In this document: positions 9,373 to 19,751 of the stretch, piece after piece
How positions within the stretch are numbered: position 1 is the stretch's first letter
How the letters are laid out: every line of letters starts with the position of its first letter
NCBI GenBank assembly: GCA_001839685.1
Contig: MLAK01000760.1
Location: 74,040 to 138,039, forward strand
Reading direction: 5' to 3'
From: Tritrichomonas foetus
Lineage: Eukaryota > Parabasalia > Tritrichomonadida > Tritrichomonadidae
DNA: 64,000 bases
Made by a program: the position numbers and the translations under genes
Notes under the pieces: generated by a model
Told to the model about the DNA's origin: nothing
What the model saw: the letters and a program-made list of their open reading frames with translations, nothing else
The model's database searches: none

Positions 9373-9904
9373 AGTCGATACAATATGAAAACTTGAAGAG
9401 AATGTATAATTACAACGAATGAAGCTATGCACATATATATGAATTTGAATCGGTTTTTATTGATTGTATCACCTTATAATATAATAAAAATTATAGTATT
9501 ATCATTTCTTGATTCGTCCATTTCAATTTTTGCTTTTTCGTTTATTTCCAAATAGTTTGGACTCATTTTTTTTTTATGACAAAAGTTATGATCTATACTG
9601 TTCCAATTGTAAAGAATCATTCTAAGAAATATGTTTTTTCTTTTCAATAAGAACGAATAAAATGACAAAAACAAAAATAAATACAATTTACCCACATGAA
9701 GTTAACGTTATGATTGACATGAATTCAATCGTGGTTATTGATATTCTGAAATCGATAAGACAAAATCGCATCCTAACTAATATTAATATTAATTAGCTTT
9801 ATTTTTTATGAAGTAAATAATCACATAGACTCTCTTCATATTAAGAGGATAATAAATCATCAATGGAAAAAATGAAAAAACTTATTTATAAATCAGATTT
9901 TTAA
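9373..9904. other. Convergent intergenic spacer
   Basis: AT-rich spacer. An open frame at 9474-9695 on the minus strand starts at GTG, has low-complexity content and is not believed. No RNA gene or repeat recognised. Confidence 0.5.
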
Positions 9905-10516
9905 TTAATAAACAGGTTCATATATATATTTTTGGATTTGTGAAAGTGTTGTTGGTTTTAGAATCGCTAAATTCAAGTTTCCTTCAAGATTAATTTCTGG
10001 CTCGTTTGATTGGATTATGTTTGTGATCCCTTGAAGTTTTTCTTCACTTAATTCATTCATAACATTCACCATATTTTTAATATCCTCTGGGTTGATCATT
10101 ACAATTTCTGGTTTTTTTATTGATTGTTTTGTTGGCCATTGGCATAAAGCCTTCACTTTCTGTGGTGCATCGACTGTCAGTTCAGTCAATTGTGCACGAA
10201 GGTTTGCAACTCTTATTCCCCAATTTTCAGGTGCAGCAAAATAGAATTCATACTTTTTTTGGATTAATTTTTTTATTTCTTCGCCAACAAGGTTTAAATA
10301 GTCGTCGCACTCTTGGAATATACGAATGATGTCGTACATCTCTGTTATTGCCTCGTTTTCGTTTCGAAAGTCGCCGGAAATGATCCTCGATCTTAAATGC
10401 GAAATGGATTTTTCTTCGCCAATACTGGAACTTCCTCTAATAAAAATTGTGCACATTGGATGTTGAAATATATCATCGAGAATAAGTAAAATCTTTTCCG
10501 TCGTTTTCTTGTTCAT
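9905..10516 (-). CDS. BET-like bromodomain-NET protein with non-canonical acetyl-lysine pocket
   Basis: The frame reaches 10549 at a TTG. The first ATG is at 10516, giving 203 residues. Residues about 3-93 follow the bromodomain pattern: helix Z with ILDDIFQHPM, a loop, a helix with ISHLRSRIISGDF (the TIxxRLxxGxY region), ITEMYDIIRIFQECDDYL, and a final helix to KYEFYF. At the usual YN of helix B/BC the sequence reads DYLN, so the acetyl-lysine-binding Asn is replaced by Leu or shifted by one. Residues 142-198 match the NET (extra-terminal) domain of BET proteins: NPEDIKNMV, LSEEKLQGITNIIQSNEP, then ILKPTTLSQIQKYI. A single bromodomain plus NET suggests a chromatin adaptor. It is divergent from the condensin gene. 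Confidence 0.75.
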   Translation of the reverse strand: MNKKTTEKILLILDDIFQHPMCTIFIRGSSSIGEEKSISHLRSRIISGDFRNENEAITEMYDIIRIFQECDDYLNLVGEEIKKLIQKKYEFYFAAPENWGIRVANLRAQLTELTVDAPQKVKALCQWPTKQSIKKPEIVMINPEDIKNMVNVMNELSEEKLQGITNIIQSNEPEINLEGNLNLAILKPTTLSQIQKYIYEPVY

Positions 10517-10726
10517 GATTTCTGCTTCGAAAAATTCACAATGTTTCAATAAATAAATGGTTGAGTGATATCAATTAATGGCCAATTACTCGTACAAAAA
10601 GTTTTCATGGCGTTTACAAAAGATACAATTAAGGTGAACTGCATATGGTGAATTTTGACAGAATTTGTGGGCATATGGGATTGAATTAGTGCCGTTTATT
10701 AATTTAACTTGGTGAAAATCAAAAAA

Positions 10727-10731
10727 TCACA
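10727..10731 (+). promoter_or_regulatory. Inr-like element of the condensin D3 gene
   Basis: TCACA, with the presumed +1 A at 10729, lies 11 bases before the ATG at 10740 and matches TCAY(A/T). Confidence 0.4.
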
Positions 10732-10739
10732 GAAATAAC

Positions 10740-13700
10740 ATGAATAATGATATTGATTTTCTTATAAACGCGCTCGACGAATTTGGTATCATATCAGCAG
10801 GCGATGATTTGATCAGAGATATCAACAGAGGTGAACTAATTGAAGATTTTGGATCGATCAAAGTACCAGAAAATGAAAGTGATAAAACACTTGGAAAAAT
10901 CGAATCAATACTTCTCAAATATGCCAAATCACCAAATGAAAGCGATTTTTGGTCAATTCTTAGAGATCGAATTATTCCTCCAACATATATAGAAGTTTTA
11001 TGTCTTTACCTTGTGTCAAATGAACAGTTTTTTACTTATGGTGCTAAAATTTATTCTATATTGCTTGGAATGGAACCATGTAGTAAAATTTGGTGTCCGA
11101 TGCTTTTCGCTCCGATTTTGAAAACATTGATTACAACTCAGCAAATATTAGAAAATGGTGCTCAGTTGAATGCTCAAACGAAATCACAACTTAATTTAAC
11201 AGTTTCTTTATTATCAAACTTAGCGAAAGCATTTTCTGATAATTTTGCAAACATGATTGGTGATGAAGTGCTTATTGCACTTAGTGAAATTATAATGAAG
11301 TTAATGCTAGGATTTCGTGTTGAACTTGACCTTTATAATGATTCAATTGCCAAAGAAGCCAGAAAAATTGCTGAGAAAATTGCAAAAACTAATTTAGATT
11401 ATCTGCTTACGTTTATTGTTCCTGAGCTTTTGCTAGGATTTGCACCAAATGCTAATTCATTAACAGCTCGAATTGAAAAACTTCGAGATAGAATTTTAGA
11501 TTTCACTATGTCACAGTTAACTCCTAGTGATGACAGAATTGTATTAATATGCAAGCATATGATGATGAGAGTACCTGAGAAAGTTCATATTAAGAAAAGT
11601 ACAGCAGCAATTGTTTATAAATTAACAAAGTATTCTATAAATTCAAAACAAATCATATATTTTGTTCTGAAATTAGGAAAAGCTGCTAAAATTAATCTCA
11701 GATCATTTTCTTCCTATCTATTGCAATTGTATTTAGTAAACATTAGCGATCTTTCACCGCTGTTTGGTGATGAAGCCCCTGAAATTGTTATGCAAATGGC
11801 AAACACAATCAAAAATCAATTAACTGATTCTGCACCAACTGTTCGTGCTTCATCACTTGATGCTGTATCATCTATTATTGAAAATTTAGAGAATAATTCA
11901 TTTGGTATTGTAATTAAAAACGTGATTGATAGTAAAGGTACATTGCAGTCTATATTCCAAAAAAGAATCGTAGATGAAAAACTTGTTGTTAGAAGGGCAG
12001 CACTCCAATGTTTAACACAAATTGTGATGAGCAATGCACGTGCAATTTCACCTGTTATGATTGAAATGATAGCAAGTCGTGTTAGAGATCGTGCTGTAAG
12101 TATTAGAAATATGGCAGTCAAATCTCTTTGCACAGCTCATTCTCGCTTTTCTGATAATAAAGCACTAAATAGAGCTTTCATAGACTCGATTTTACCCTTA
12201 ATTCTTGATACAGAAAATTCTGTTCAAAAAGAAGCATTTGATGCAGCAAATAATCATATTATTGGGCCATTAATTAATGGAAATGATGATGAAGTTCAAT
12301 ATTTCTTACCAAAAATGCAAGTTTACCATTTTAATTTCATGAAAGATATTTTCACATACAGTAAACAAAAAGCTATTTCTTTAAAGAACACAGCCAGAGC
12401 TCTAGTTAAAATAGCTATTCGTGAAACCGATAATATTCCAGTCTGGAAGCTTGTCGAGAAGTTAACAGAAGTAGAAACATCGCATTTTAAGGTAAAAGAA
12501 TTTTATGATCTTTGGAATGATAAAAATAGTCTACCATCAGAATACTTTGCTATTTTAGCCAACCTAGGATGTAAATCAGAAGAAATAAAGAATGATTGTA
12601 TCCAAATGATAGGAGAAGAAGCTTCTCAAAACAGCAAAAAATATGGATTCATAACCAATCTGTTACAACTCCTAAAAATTCAAGATGGAAGTGACAATGT
12701 ATGGCCAGATTTTATTTCTCGATATTGCACAGCAATTAACCAATGTGTTCAATCGACTAACATAAATGAAATTGATCTATATAATATATCCACAATGATT
12801 TATGTTTTAGGCGATGTTATTTTAGCGTCCTCAAAACAAAAAATCCTTAATGACTATGATTTTACTGGAATTAAACTTTTAATTACTGAAAAATTACCAA
12901 ATGATGTTGAAATTCCTAATTCTGTTTCTGCTTTGGCAGTAATAGCACTTGGCAAACTTTGTTTGGCTGTTAAAACTGTTTCAAATTCATTTGTTTCAGC
13001 ATTTGCACATCTTCTCTCCTCAAATACAGCAGGCGTTGCAATAAAATGTAACTGCTTAGTTGTACTCTGCGATTTATGTGTTCAATATTCTGCAATTGTT
13101 GATCCACATATTCAATTAATGACTAACTGTTTTGCTGATCCATCTAAAATTGTCCGAAACCAAACAATTCATATTGTTACTAAATTAATCGTTGAGGATT
13201 ATTTGAGAATGAGTTCAATCCTGTTTTTCAGATATATTCATGCAATTACAGATGAAGATCCTTCAGTATCAACTTTTGCATGCAACTGTCTATTCAATGT
13301 TATTTTGTCCAAACATGAAAATCTAATCAAAGAACACTTTTTGGAAGCAATTTTATATTTTTCACGTGAAATCTCATTAGATACATTCACTGAAATAGAT
13401 TCAGAAAAAGAAAAATTCCAGATCACTGATAAAAGTCGAAGGCATTTAGCATATGCACTTATGATATCTAGGTTGGATGCAGTCACTTCATTCAAAATGG
13501 TTGAATTATTGTGTCAAAATGTACTTAATAAATTTGTTAAAGGTGAGTATTCTATTTCCAAACATAGTGTCATTCTTGAAGATTCAATCTATTCAATGAT
13601 TGAGTTAGAAGATAAAATGAAAATGTCGCTTGAAATTGAAGCAATAAGTGACAATTCTGTTCCTGATAAAATTTATGAATCAACAAAGAAAGTTTTAACA

Positions 13701-14162
13701 GATATTCATAATAGTATGATCAGATCAGTATTGCCAACATTAAATAGTTTACATAGACTTTTAAGAGAAGGCAATTCACCTTTACAAGGACAACTCAAGA
13801 AATTCTATCAAAGAGTTATTTCTAAAAATAAGAGTCTTATGGACATCATTCAAAAAACTGAACCAATTCTTGCTATCGAGTTACAGAATGAAATGGAAGC
13901 CGATGCACAAGAGCCTGATAATGATGAAAATGAAACAATATCAGAAATTCCTTCAACACCAAAGAAAGTCAGCTTCTTGTTCGAATCGCAGCTTCTGACA
14001 AAAATTGCAACCACACCAAGATCAATGTTATGTACGCCAAAACGTGGAGAAACAAATTCAAATGAAAATAGCACAAATGAACAGATTTGTGTTACACCTC
14101 CAAGGAATCAAGGAGTTAGAGAATTTTCAACACCGCCACATGATACATCCTTACTTGATTAA
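10740..14162 (+). CDS. NCAPD3: Condensin-2 subunit D3-like HEAT-repeat protein
   Basis: The 1140-residue product starts at an ATG and is HEAT-repeat-like helices through most of its length. About 345-500 holds repeats with the pattern VRASSLDAV and VRRAALQCL. About 775-880 is the conserved condensin D-subunit block: a helix with CDLCVQYSAIVDPHIQLM, DPSKIVRNQTIHIVTKLIVEDYLRM written in separate helices, then LFFRYIHAITDEDPSVSTFA and KEHFLEAILYF. The LFxR..H..TDE...V..FA...L and EHFxEAI elements fit CAP-D3 better than CAP-D2. The tail (after 1065) has five Thr-Pro sites (1073, 1092, 1099, 1119, 1131). Three are full CDK consensus sites (TPKK, TPKR, TPPR). Condensin II shapes mitotic chromosomes, and CDK phosphorylation of D3 is known to activate it. 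Confidence 0.75.
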   Translation: MNNDIDFLINALDEFGIISAGDDLIRDINRGELIEDFGSIKVPENESDKTLGKIESILLKYAKSPNESDFWSILRDRIIPPTYIEVLCLYLVSNEQFFTYGAKIYSILLGMEPCSKIWCPMLFAPILKTLITTQQILENGAQLNAQTKSQLNLTVSLLSNLAKAFSDNFANMIGDEVLIALSEIIMKLMLGFRVELDLYNDSIAKEARKIAEKIAKTNLDYLLTFIVPELLLGFAPNANSLTARIEKLRDRILDFTMSQLTPSDDRIVLICKHMMMRVPEKVHIKKSTAAIVYKLTKYSINSKQIIYFVLKLGKAAKINLRSFSSYLLQLYLVNISDLSPLFGDEAPEIVMQMANTIKNQLTDSAPTVRASSLDAVSSIIENLENNSFGIVIKNVIDSKGTLQSIFQKRIVDEKLVVRRAALQCLTQIVMSNARAISPVMIEMIASRVRDRAVSIRNMAVKSLCTAHSRFSDNKALNRAFIDSILPLILDTENSVQKEAFDAANNHIIGPLINGNDDEVQYFLPKMQVYHFNFMKDIFTYSKQKAISLKNTARALVKIAIRETDNIPVWKLVEKLTEVETSHFKVKEFYDLWNDKNSLPSEYFAILANLGCKSEEIKNDCIQMIGEEASQNSKKYGFITNLLQLLKIQDGSDNVWPDFISRYCTAINQCVQSTNINEIDLYNISTMIYVLGDVILASSKQKILNDYDFTGIKLLITEKLPNDVEIPNSVSALAVIALGKLCLAVKTVSNSFVSAFAHLLSSNTAGVAIKCNCLVVLCDLCVQYSAIVDPHIQLMTNCFADPSKIVRNQTIHIVTKLIVEDYLRMSSILFFRYIHAITDEDPSVSTFACNCLFNVILSKHENLIKEHFLEAILYFSREISLDTFTEIDSEKEKFQITDKSRRHLAYALMISRLDAVTSFKMVELLCQNVLNKFVKGEYSISKHSVILEDSIYSMIELEDKMKMSLEIEAISDNSVPDKIYESTKKVLTDIHNSMIRSVLPTLNSLHRLLREGNSPLQGQLKKFYQRVISKNKSLMDIIQKTEPILAIELQNEMEADAQEPDNDENETISEIPSTPKKVSFLFESQLLTKIATTPRSMLCTPKRGETNSNENSTNEQICVTPPRNQGVREFSTPPHDTSLLD

Positions 14163-14427
14163 GTTTCTATATTACTTGTTATTATGATAAATAAATAATT
14201 TGTGTTTTTAATTTAAAACATTTTCTTCTTTCAACCTTATGCAGAAACTGGAAAAAACAAATTTTAAATAATTAATAAAATTTTTGACTATGATACGATC
14301 AATAATCTTTTGAATTTTATCGTATCTCTGAAAAAAAAATCCGACAAATTTCGAGAGAGAGTTTAATATATTGAAAACTTATCGTTTTCCCATAAAGAGA
14401 AAAAAAAATCTCAAGCGACAACATCAA

Positions 14428-15375
14428 ATGAAAAATTTTTGGAAGAAAACAAAGAAATCAGTCACGCTTGGAATGGCTAAAGTCGTTGATGGTGTCTCGA
14501 GTGATGCCAAAAAGAAGGAGACCGACGACCCAGCCTTCTTCGAACAATCCGAACGACTTCGTGTTATGCGCGAGCAATGCACGAAAATAACACGCGCTTT
14601 ATATGCACTTGGAAAAGAAATCGAAAATCTAGCGAACGTTTATAGCGCCGCCGCAAATACAATCTCAGATATAATCACGCCAGATTGCCAGCCTTATTAT
14701 CAATATTCGAGTCAGTCGCAAGAAGGAATCAATGAAGTCCATACATACGCACGTAATTTTTCATCTTATTACTTGAAAAACGATGAATTAAGGCCATTGA
14801 ACGATATGAACGATGAGATCGAAAGATTGAAAATTTTACGCGAGAAACGAAAAAAGAACAAGGTTTTACTTCAACAGGAAGAAGGGCATCTCAAAACGGC
14901 GCAATCGAAAAATAAGGATGTCGATGCTCATGTCGAAAAAACCCGAATGAGGCGAGAAAAATTCGAAAAATATAACTCAGAGTTTCTTTCCGGCGTTTCA
15001 ACACTTTACGACAACAGAAATGAAATTTATGGCCATGCCTTCAATATTTATCAATTTTATTTGACAGAACTTGTTGAATTACAACAAAAGTGTATTGGTG
15101 GACGTCTTGAAGACTTTCCTTTCGAATCACTACAAGGACAGGTTACATCATGTTCGGCAAAACCCCAACTCAATCTTACATCAAGTCAAGGCCAATTTAA
15201 TTTGACCTCTCCATCTCCATCACAAAGTACAATTACACCTACATATGTTCCACCTCAGAACACTTCAGTGCCAACAGTTCAACCAGTTGTCGTTGAAACA
15301 AACATTCCCCTCAATCCATACTCGGCGGCAGACCAGAGTGTGCTTCCAAACACGTCGGGCGACTTTCCGATGTGA
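14428..15375 (+). CDS. BAR-domain protein
   Basis: The frame opens at a TTG (14371). The first ATG is at 14428, giving 315 residues, MKNFWKKTKK onward. Residues about 30-225 are three long amphipathic helices: 40-80, a kink, 100-180 with RLKILREKRKKNKVLLQQEE, and 180-222. Basic patches and the order fit a BAR (amphiphysin-type) dimerisation and membrane-curvature module. The basic head with aromatic residues could be an amphipathic helix 0. The rest (230-315) is a low-complexity Ser/Pro/Gln tail with no SH3 domain. Likely acts in endocytosis or membrane shaping. Confidence 0.75.
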   Translation: MKNFWKKTKKSVTLGMAKVVDGVSSDAKKKETDDPAFFEQSERLRVMREQCTKITRALYALGKEIENLANVYSAAANTISDIITPDCQPYYQYSSQSQEGINEVHTYARNFSSYYLKNDELRPLNDMNDEIERLKILREKRKKNKVLLQQEEGHLKTAQSKNKDVDAHVEKTRMRREKFEKYNSEFLSGVSTLYDNRNEIYGHAFNIYQFYLTELVELQQKCIGGRLEDFPFESLQGQVTSCSAKPQLNLTSSQGQFNLTSPSPSQSTITPTYVPPQNTSVPTVQPVVVETNIPLNPYSAADQSVLPNTSGDFPM

Positions 15376-16576
15376 TTCTTTTATAATTAAATTTTTTATC
15401 TATTTTTTTATCTCTCGCTCTTTGGTTTTATTTGCTTTTCTTCATTTAGGCGACTCTTTCTTGTTAATCAATTTCTTGTTGAGCGATTTTTTTATCTCTC
15501 TATCACCAAAAAATAACTGATATAGAACAAAGACGATTTAATATTGCGATCGATTAGAAATCAGAAAAAATCTTCAATCAAACATTTTCTTCGATTATCT
15601 GAACACTAAATGGATCAAATCCACAAGAGTCATGATAGAGCATGCTAATATCAGCATGAAAGAAAAATAGAGAGCTCCCTTTTTTTATTACTAAAATATT
15701 TCAACACACCGAGTTGTGCCAATGATGTTACTTCATGAAATGCAATCTCAAACAAATGTCGTATAAAATATATAACGAAGTAAAATGGTTGTTAGACACA
15801 AAAATTCCGTTAAGTATGAGTAGTTCATCACCATTTTACATTTTAGTATATAGTTGATCTAAAATGAACATCTTCTGTTATTGTGACATTTTTTTATCAT
15901 TTTCATAGAAGAGCTCAATCACTTACCTTTTTTTCTAACTTCTACCTTATACCTTACATTTATCTATTCATTTTGGTCTTTGTCATTCATAACATAGTTT
16001 AATCCATTCATCTTAATGAATTGTTTACTCACAATCATATATCTATGTTTAAAGTAATGAAACATGGTCATAAATCAATTATCTTTGGTTATTTATCCTT
16101 TGTCATTTGTGATTTATTATTCGTCCTGTACATTTTTATCATTGTGATTTCGTTTAAAAAGAGCTTCATCAATTCCTAAAATGGAAACAAAAGCATGAAC
16201 CCCTAGAACAGTTGTTAACAATAAACTGATATGTTGATAGTTAATATAAAGATAGAGTGACACTGAAGTCAATCATCCATAATAGATGATTGAACCTAAT
16301 CACTATCATGAAATGAAGACATCAATACACAAAAAGACTATAATAAATATCATTGGAAAAATAATTAACTAGTTCACTCCGAAAATGCCAATTAATGACA
16401 AGTTACAAAGGAAAAGGGTTTTGAATAATTCAACTCATGCACCATGTGGAAAAAGAATCAAAAGACATGGAAGAATTCAAAGACATGGAAGAATCAAAAG
16501 ACATAAAAACAAGAGAAGTAAATAGGTATAATTTAACAAACATAAAGTATAAAACAATATACATCTGTCTAAATAT
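15376..16576. other. Long convergent spacer with a small hairpin and a short repeat
   Basis: No coding frame is convincing. A perfect 8-bp hairpin (CAATCATC, 7-base loop, GATGATTG) lies at 16270-16292. Near 16455-16505 the motif AAGACATGGAAGAATC is repeated imperfectly two to three times, just downstream of the IMPDH stop. The rest is AT-rich. Confidence 0.5.
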
Positions 16577-18088
16577 TTATTTTGGGTGATAGTCGTTAAT
16601 CCTGTCCTTAACAATAACATCGTGTGCGCCTCCTTCGACAATTGAAACTGATGATACAAGTGTGATCTTTGCCTTGCTCTGGAGCTGCGGGATTGTGAGC
16701 GCTCCACAGTTGCACATCGTTGATTTTACCTTGTTCAAGGATGCCTCCACGTTGTCCTTCAACTTTCCAGCGTATGGGACGTAAGAATCGACTCCCTCTT
16801 CAAAGGAAAGCTTCTGCTTACCTCCAAGGTCATAGCGCTGCCAGTTCCTAGCGCGCGAAGAGCCTTCTCCCCAGTACTCCTTCATAACGCTTCCATTAAT
16901 TGTCACTTTTCTTGTTGGTGACTCCTCAAAACGGGCGAAGTACCTGCCAAGCATGATGAAATCTGCGCCCATTGCAAGAGCAAGTGTCATGTGATAATCA
17001 TAAACAATTCCACCATCAGAGCAAACAGGGATATAAATTCCGGTCTCTTCGAAGTATTTGTTACGCTCTGCAACAACATCAATGACGGCAGTAGCTTGGC
17101 CTCGGCCGATACCTTTCTGCTCGCGTGTGATGCAAATTGATCCACCGCCAATTCCAATCTTGATGAAATCAGCTCCAGCGTCGGCCAAATAGCGGAATCC
17201 TTCACCGTCAACAATGTTTCCGGCACCAACTTTAACTTTATCGCCGTATTTCTCGCGAATCCAGCCGATTGTAATTTTCTGCCATTCTGAGAAGCCGTCG
17301 CTGGAATCAATGCAAAGGACATCAGCGCCGGCTTCGACAAGTGCTGGAACGCGTTCTCTGAAGTCGCGTGTGTTAATTCCTGCTCCGACCAAATAGCGTT
17401 TTTGCGAATCGACGAGTTCGTTGTGACAGACTTGCGATCTGTCATAATCTTTGCGGAAAACGATATAACGAAGATGTTGATCGTCATCAATGATAGGAAG
17501 AGCATTTAATTTCTTCTCCCAAATAATTTTGTTGGCTTCTGAAAGTTTTGTGTCCTGATGGGCTGTAACGAGCTTGCTGAATGGTGTCATCATGTCGGAA
17601 ACCTTTGTTTCGGTCTGGGTAAGATCGATTGGATAATCGCGTTGAGTGACCAAACCAAGTAAAACTCCATGTGGAGTTCCATCGTCTGTGACAGCGACAG
17701 TGTTGTGGGTTGTTCGTTGAGAAATTGCTAAAACATCAGCAAATGTTTGATCTGGTTTAACGTTTGAATCTGAGACGACAAAGCCGGCTTTGAAATTTTT
17801 GACAGCATGGACCATGGCTGCTTGGCTTTCAATTGATTGAGATCCGAAAATGAATGAAATACCACCTTCTCGTGCCAATGCGATAGCCATCTTTTCTCCT
17901 GAGACAGATTGCATGATGGCAGAAACAAGGGGGATCTTTAAATTGATCTCACTTTGTTGCCCCTTTTGGAACTTGACGAGTGGGGTAGATAAGTTAACGT
18001 TGGATGGAATGCAGTCGACTGTTGAGAGTCCTGGAATGAGGAGATATTCGTTAAAGGTGTGGCATGGTTCGTTGTAGTATTTTGCCAT
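16577..18088 (-). CDS. IMPDH: Inosine-5'-monophosphate dehydrogenase
   Basis: The 503-residue product starts at an ATG. IMPDH oxidises IMP to XMP with NAD+, the rate-limiting step of guanine nucleotide synthesis. It is a known drug target in T. foetus, which depends on purine salvage. Catalytic Cys319 lies in [10 protein letters not shown], Asp358 in CSDGG, the flap Arg418-Tyr419 dyad in NWQRYDLG, and Glu431 follows in the flap. The numbering equals that of the crystallised T. foetus enzyme. Residues about 102-220 are the two CBS motifs (Bateman domain) inserted in the TIM barrel ([10 protein letters not shown], then [10 protein letters not shown]). The product ends YHPK, with no peroxisomal signal. 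A TCATT Inr-like site gives a 17-base leader. This is the best evidence for the species. Confidence 0.98.
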   Translation of the reverse strand: MAKYYNEPCHTFNEYLLIPGLSTVDCIPSNVNLSTPLVKFQKGQQSEINLKIPLVSAIMQSVSGEKMAIALAREGGISFIFGSQSIESQAAMVHAVKNFKAGFVVSDSNVKPDQTFADVLAISQRTTHNTVAVTDDGTPHGVLLGLVTQRDYPIDLTQTETKVSDMMTPFSKLVTAHQDTKLSEANKIIWEKKLNALPIIDDDQHLRYIVFRKDYDRSQVCHNELVDSQKRYLVGAGINTRDFRERVPALVEAGADVLCIDSSDGFSEWQKITIGWIREKYGDKVKVGAGNIVDGEGFRYLADAGADFIKIGIGGGSICITREQKGIGRGQATAVIDVVAERNKYFEETGIYIPVCSDGGIVYDYHMTLALAMGADFIMLGRYFARFEESPTRKVTINGSVMKEYWGEGSSRARNWQRYDLGGKQKLSFEEGVDSYVPYAGKLKDNVEASLNKVKSTMCNCGALTIPQLQSKAKITLVSSVSIVEGGAHDVIVKDRINDYHPK

Positions 18089-18102
18089 TTGTTTGGACTT
18101 AC

Positions 18103-18107
18103 AATGA
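18103..18107 (-). promoter_or_regulatory. Inr-like element of IMPDH
   Basis: On the minus strand this reads TCATT. The presumed +1 A at 18105 is 17 bases before the ATG, and the site sits after a T-run. It fits the trichomonad TCA(+1)Y(A/T) initiator. Confidence 0.45.
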
Positions 18108-18815
18108 AAAAAATAAAAAAGCTATGTGAGATGAAATGTGAAGGATGGTCATGCACGAATTCAATACATGTTTTGAATTGTTTATGGCTTTTTGCTATAT
18201 GATTTCAAAATTGTGATGTTTCAATTTTTTTTTTCAACACGAATAGAATTTTTACGAATTTCTCAAAGTTTTTTTTTGAATTCAAAAATTGAATGAATAT
18301 ATTGAAATTGATTCACAACGGAAGATTGAGAAGATATCGTTCTCATATCATGGCTCGAAACAGAAGCTGCAATCTCCTTTTATATAAATCTAAAATATCA
18401 GTGGAAATATATGTTTTGAAAAAAGTGTGGTTTTGGATGTGACAATTTTTGGTCACAAATTTATTCTGATTGTTTGGTAGTGAAGAAAAAACACGTTATT
18501 ATTCCAGGGAAATGATATAGAATGTATTTTAAAAGACAATTCCACGTAAATTCACTATTTCCATGTTTTACCTCGACAAAATATCATTTTCCACAAATTC
18601 ACACACAATTTCCACTTTTTTTATCAATATATGATTCTTTATGGTCAATTAATCCATTGGTTTATTCATAATTTTTGTTAATAGGGTCTTTCCACTGGAG
18701 TTTTGTGAAAAAAAGCAAAACTCCCAAATATACATGGGTAGGGGGTCATGTATGTTTTGAGAAAAGAGAGTGAGGAAAAAAATATCAAAGAAAAATGAAA
18801 AAAGTGAGATAAAAG
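18108..18815. other. Spacer holding two consecutive hairpins
   Basis: Most is AT-rich upstream sequence of IMPDH. At 18697-18724 a perfect 9-bp stem (GGAGTTTTG with CAAAACTCC, 10-base loop) is followed at 18730-18753 by a 7-bp stem (ATACATG with CATGTAT) whose loop carries a G-rich run. They lie 60-120 bases downstream of the acylphosphatase-like gene on its strand. Confidence 0.55.
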
Positions 18816-19157
18816 TTACTTTACATACAGTTCAACATCCCCTGGCCATTTAATGTCATCAACATTGAAGGTTGTGACTTCGTGTTCATGAATTGATCGT
18901 CCAGATTGATTTTCTTCAAAAGATGTCACTTGGGCATTCCATGAGTTGAGTATTTTGCCACTTGAAAGCACAGAAACAATGTCGTCGATTTTTGGACGAT
19001 CTCCTTGAAAAGTTGCGATGACTTTATTTTTGTCATCAAGACAATTGGTTGCTCCTGCGGTTACTTGACGGTTAATTGAGAGTCTCATGATTGTTTGACG
19101 GAACATAGCGTATTGAACATGGCCATAGAAAGTAAAGAAAGCTGTAGAGAGCGACAT
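18816..19157 (-). CDS. Acylphosphatase-like protein
   Basis: The frame reaches an ATG at 19235 (139 residues). I prefer the ATG at 19157 (113 residues, MSLSTAFFTF): an Inr-like TCATT lies 6 bases upstream, and the longer form only adds a Phe-rich stretch encoded by the T-run. The family pattern FxGxVQ...FR is seen as FYGHVQYAMFR, with the phosphate-binding Arg20 kept but the usual Gly after VQ replaced by Tyr. The catalytic Asn is Asn38 in GATNCLDD, followed by the KVIATFQGD strand. A 30-residue extension follows the usual 98-residue fold. Acylphosphatases hydrolyse acyl phosphates such as carbamoyl or acetyl phosphate. Confidence 0.65.
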   Translation of the reverse strand: MSLSTAFFTFYGHVQYAMFRQTIMRLSINRQVTAGATNCLDDKNKVIATFQGDRPKIDDIVSVLSSGKILNSWNAQVTSFEENQSGRSIHEHEVTTFNVDDIKWPGDVELYVK

Positions 19158-19160
19158 GAA

Positions 19161-19165
19161 AATGA
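19161..19165 (-). promoter_or_regulatory. Inr-like element deciding the acylphosphatase start
   Basis: The minus strand reads a T-run then TCATT, with the +1 A at 19163, 6 bases before the ATG at 19157. This is the main reason for choosing the shorter protein. Confidence 0.45.
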
Positions 19166-19739
19166 AAAAAAAATTGAAGGAAAACGATGAAATAAAGAAT
19201 TTAAAGTGATTGACATAAAGTATAGAATATGACATTTTTTTAGAAAATCATATAACATGAATATCTCGGTATTTCTGATTAATCTTTATATTTTATTTTC
19301 TAATTTATTATTAATAGAGTATTTATATCAGATAGAACAATTAATTTATGGAATAACAGTGATATATCTCGATAACTCCTCAATGATTTCGGGATGAAAA
19401 CTAATTGAATGGTTTTCATCATTAGCCACCTATTAACCATAAACCGAAATTCTTTCCTCTGCAATATATCTTCCAATAAACATTCAGATGAAGTGGAAAA
19501 TAAGTAAATATCATTAAAATAGTAAGTATATAGTTATATTGCAATTTAAAGACATAAATTAGAATCCAGCACTCTCGAAATAATCTCGATGAATACGTTA
19601 GTATTGATAACCGTCATATATTTGGCCAACTTGTCCAACTTCTGAGAAAATACGTTTTTTTTTTTCTTCTTTCTCTTCCCTCAGAAATCGATTTTTTTAA
19701 AAACTTTTTGAATACAATTTTCAACTTTTTTTTCCAAAA
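19166..19739. other. Divergent upstream region
   Basis: AT-rich shared upstream sequence of two divergent genes. It contains T-rich stretches at 19653-19662 and 19720-19730 before the next Inr-like site. No gene seen. Confidence 0.5.
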
Positions 19740-19744
19740 TCATT
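19740..19744 (+). promoter_or_regulatory. Inr-like element of the Lys/Glu-rich protein gene
   Basis: TCATT with the presumed +1 A at 19742, 10 bases before the ATG at 19752. Confidence 0.45.
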
Positions 19745-19751
19745 AACTCAG

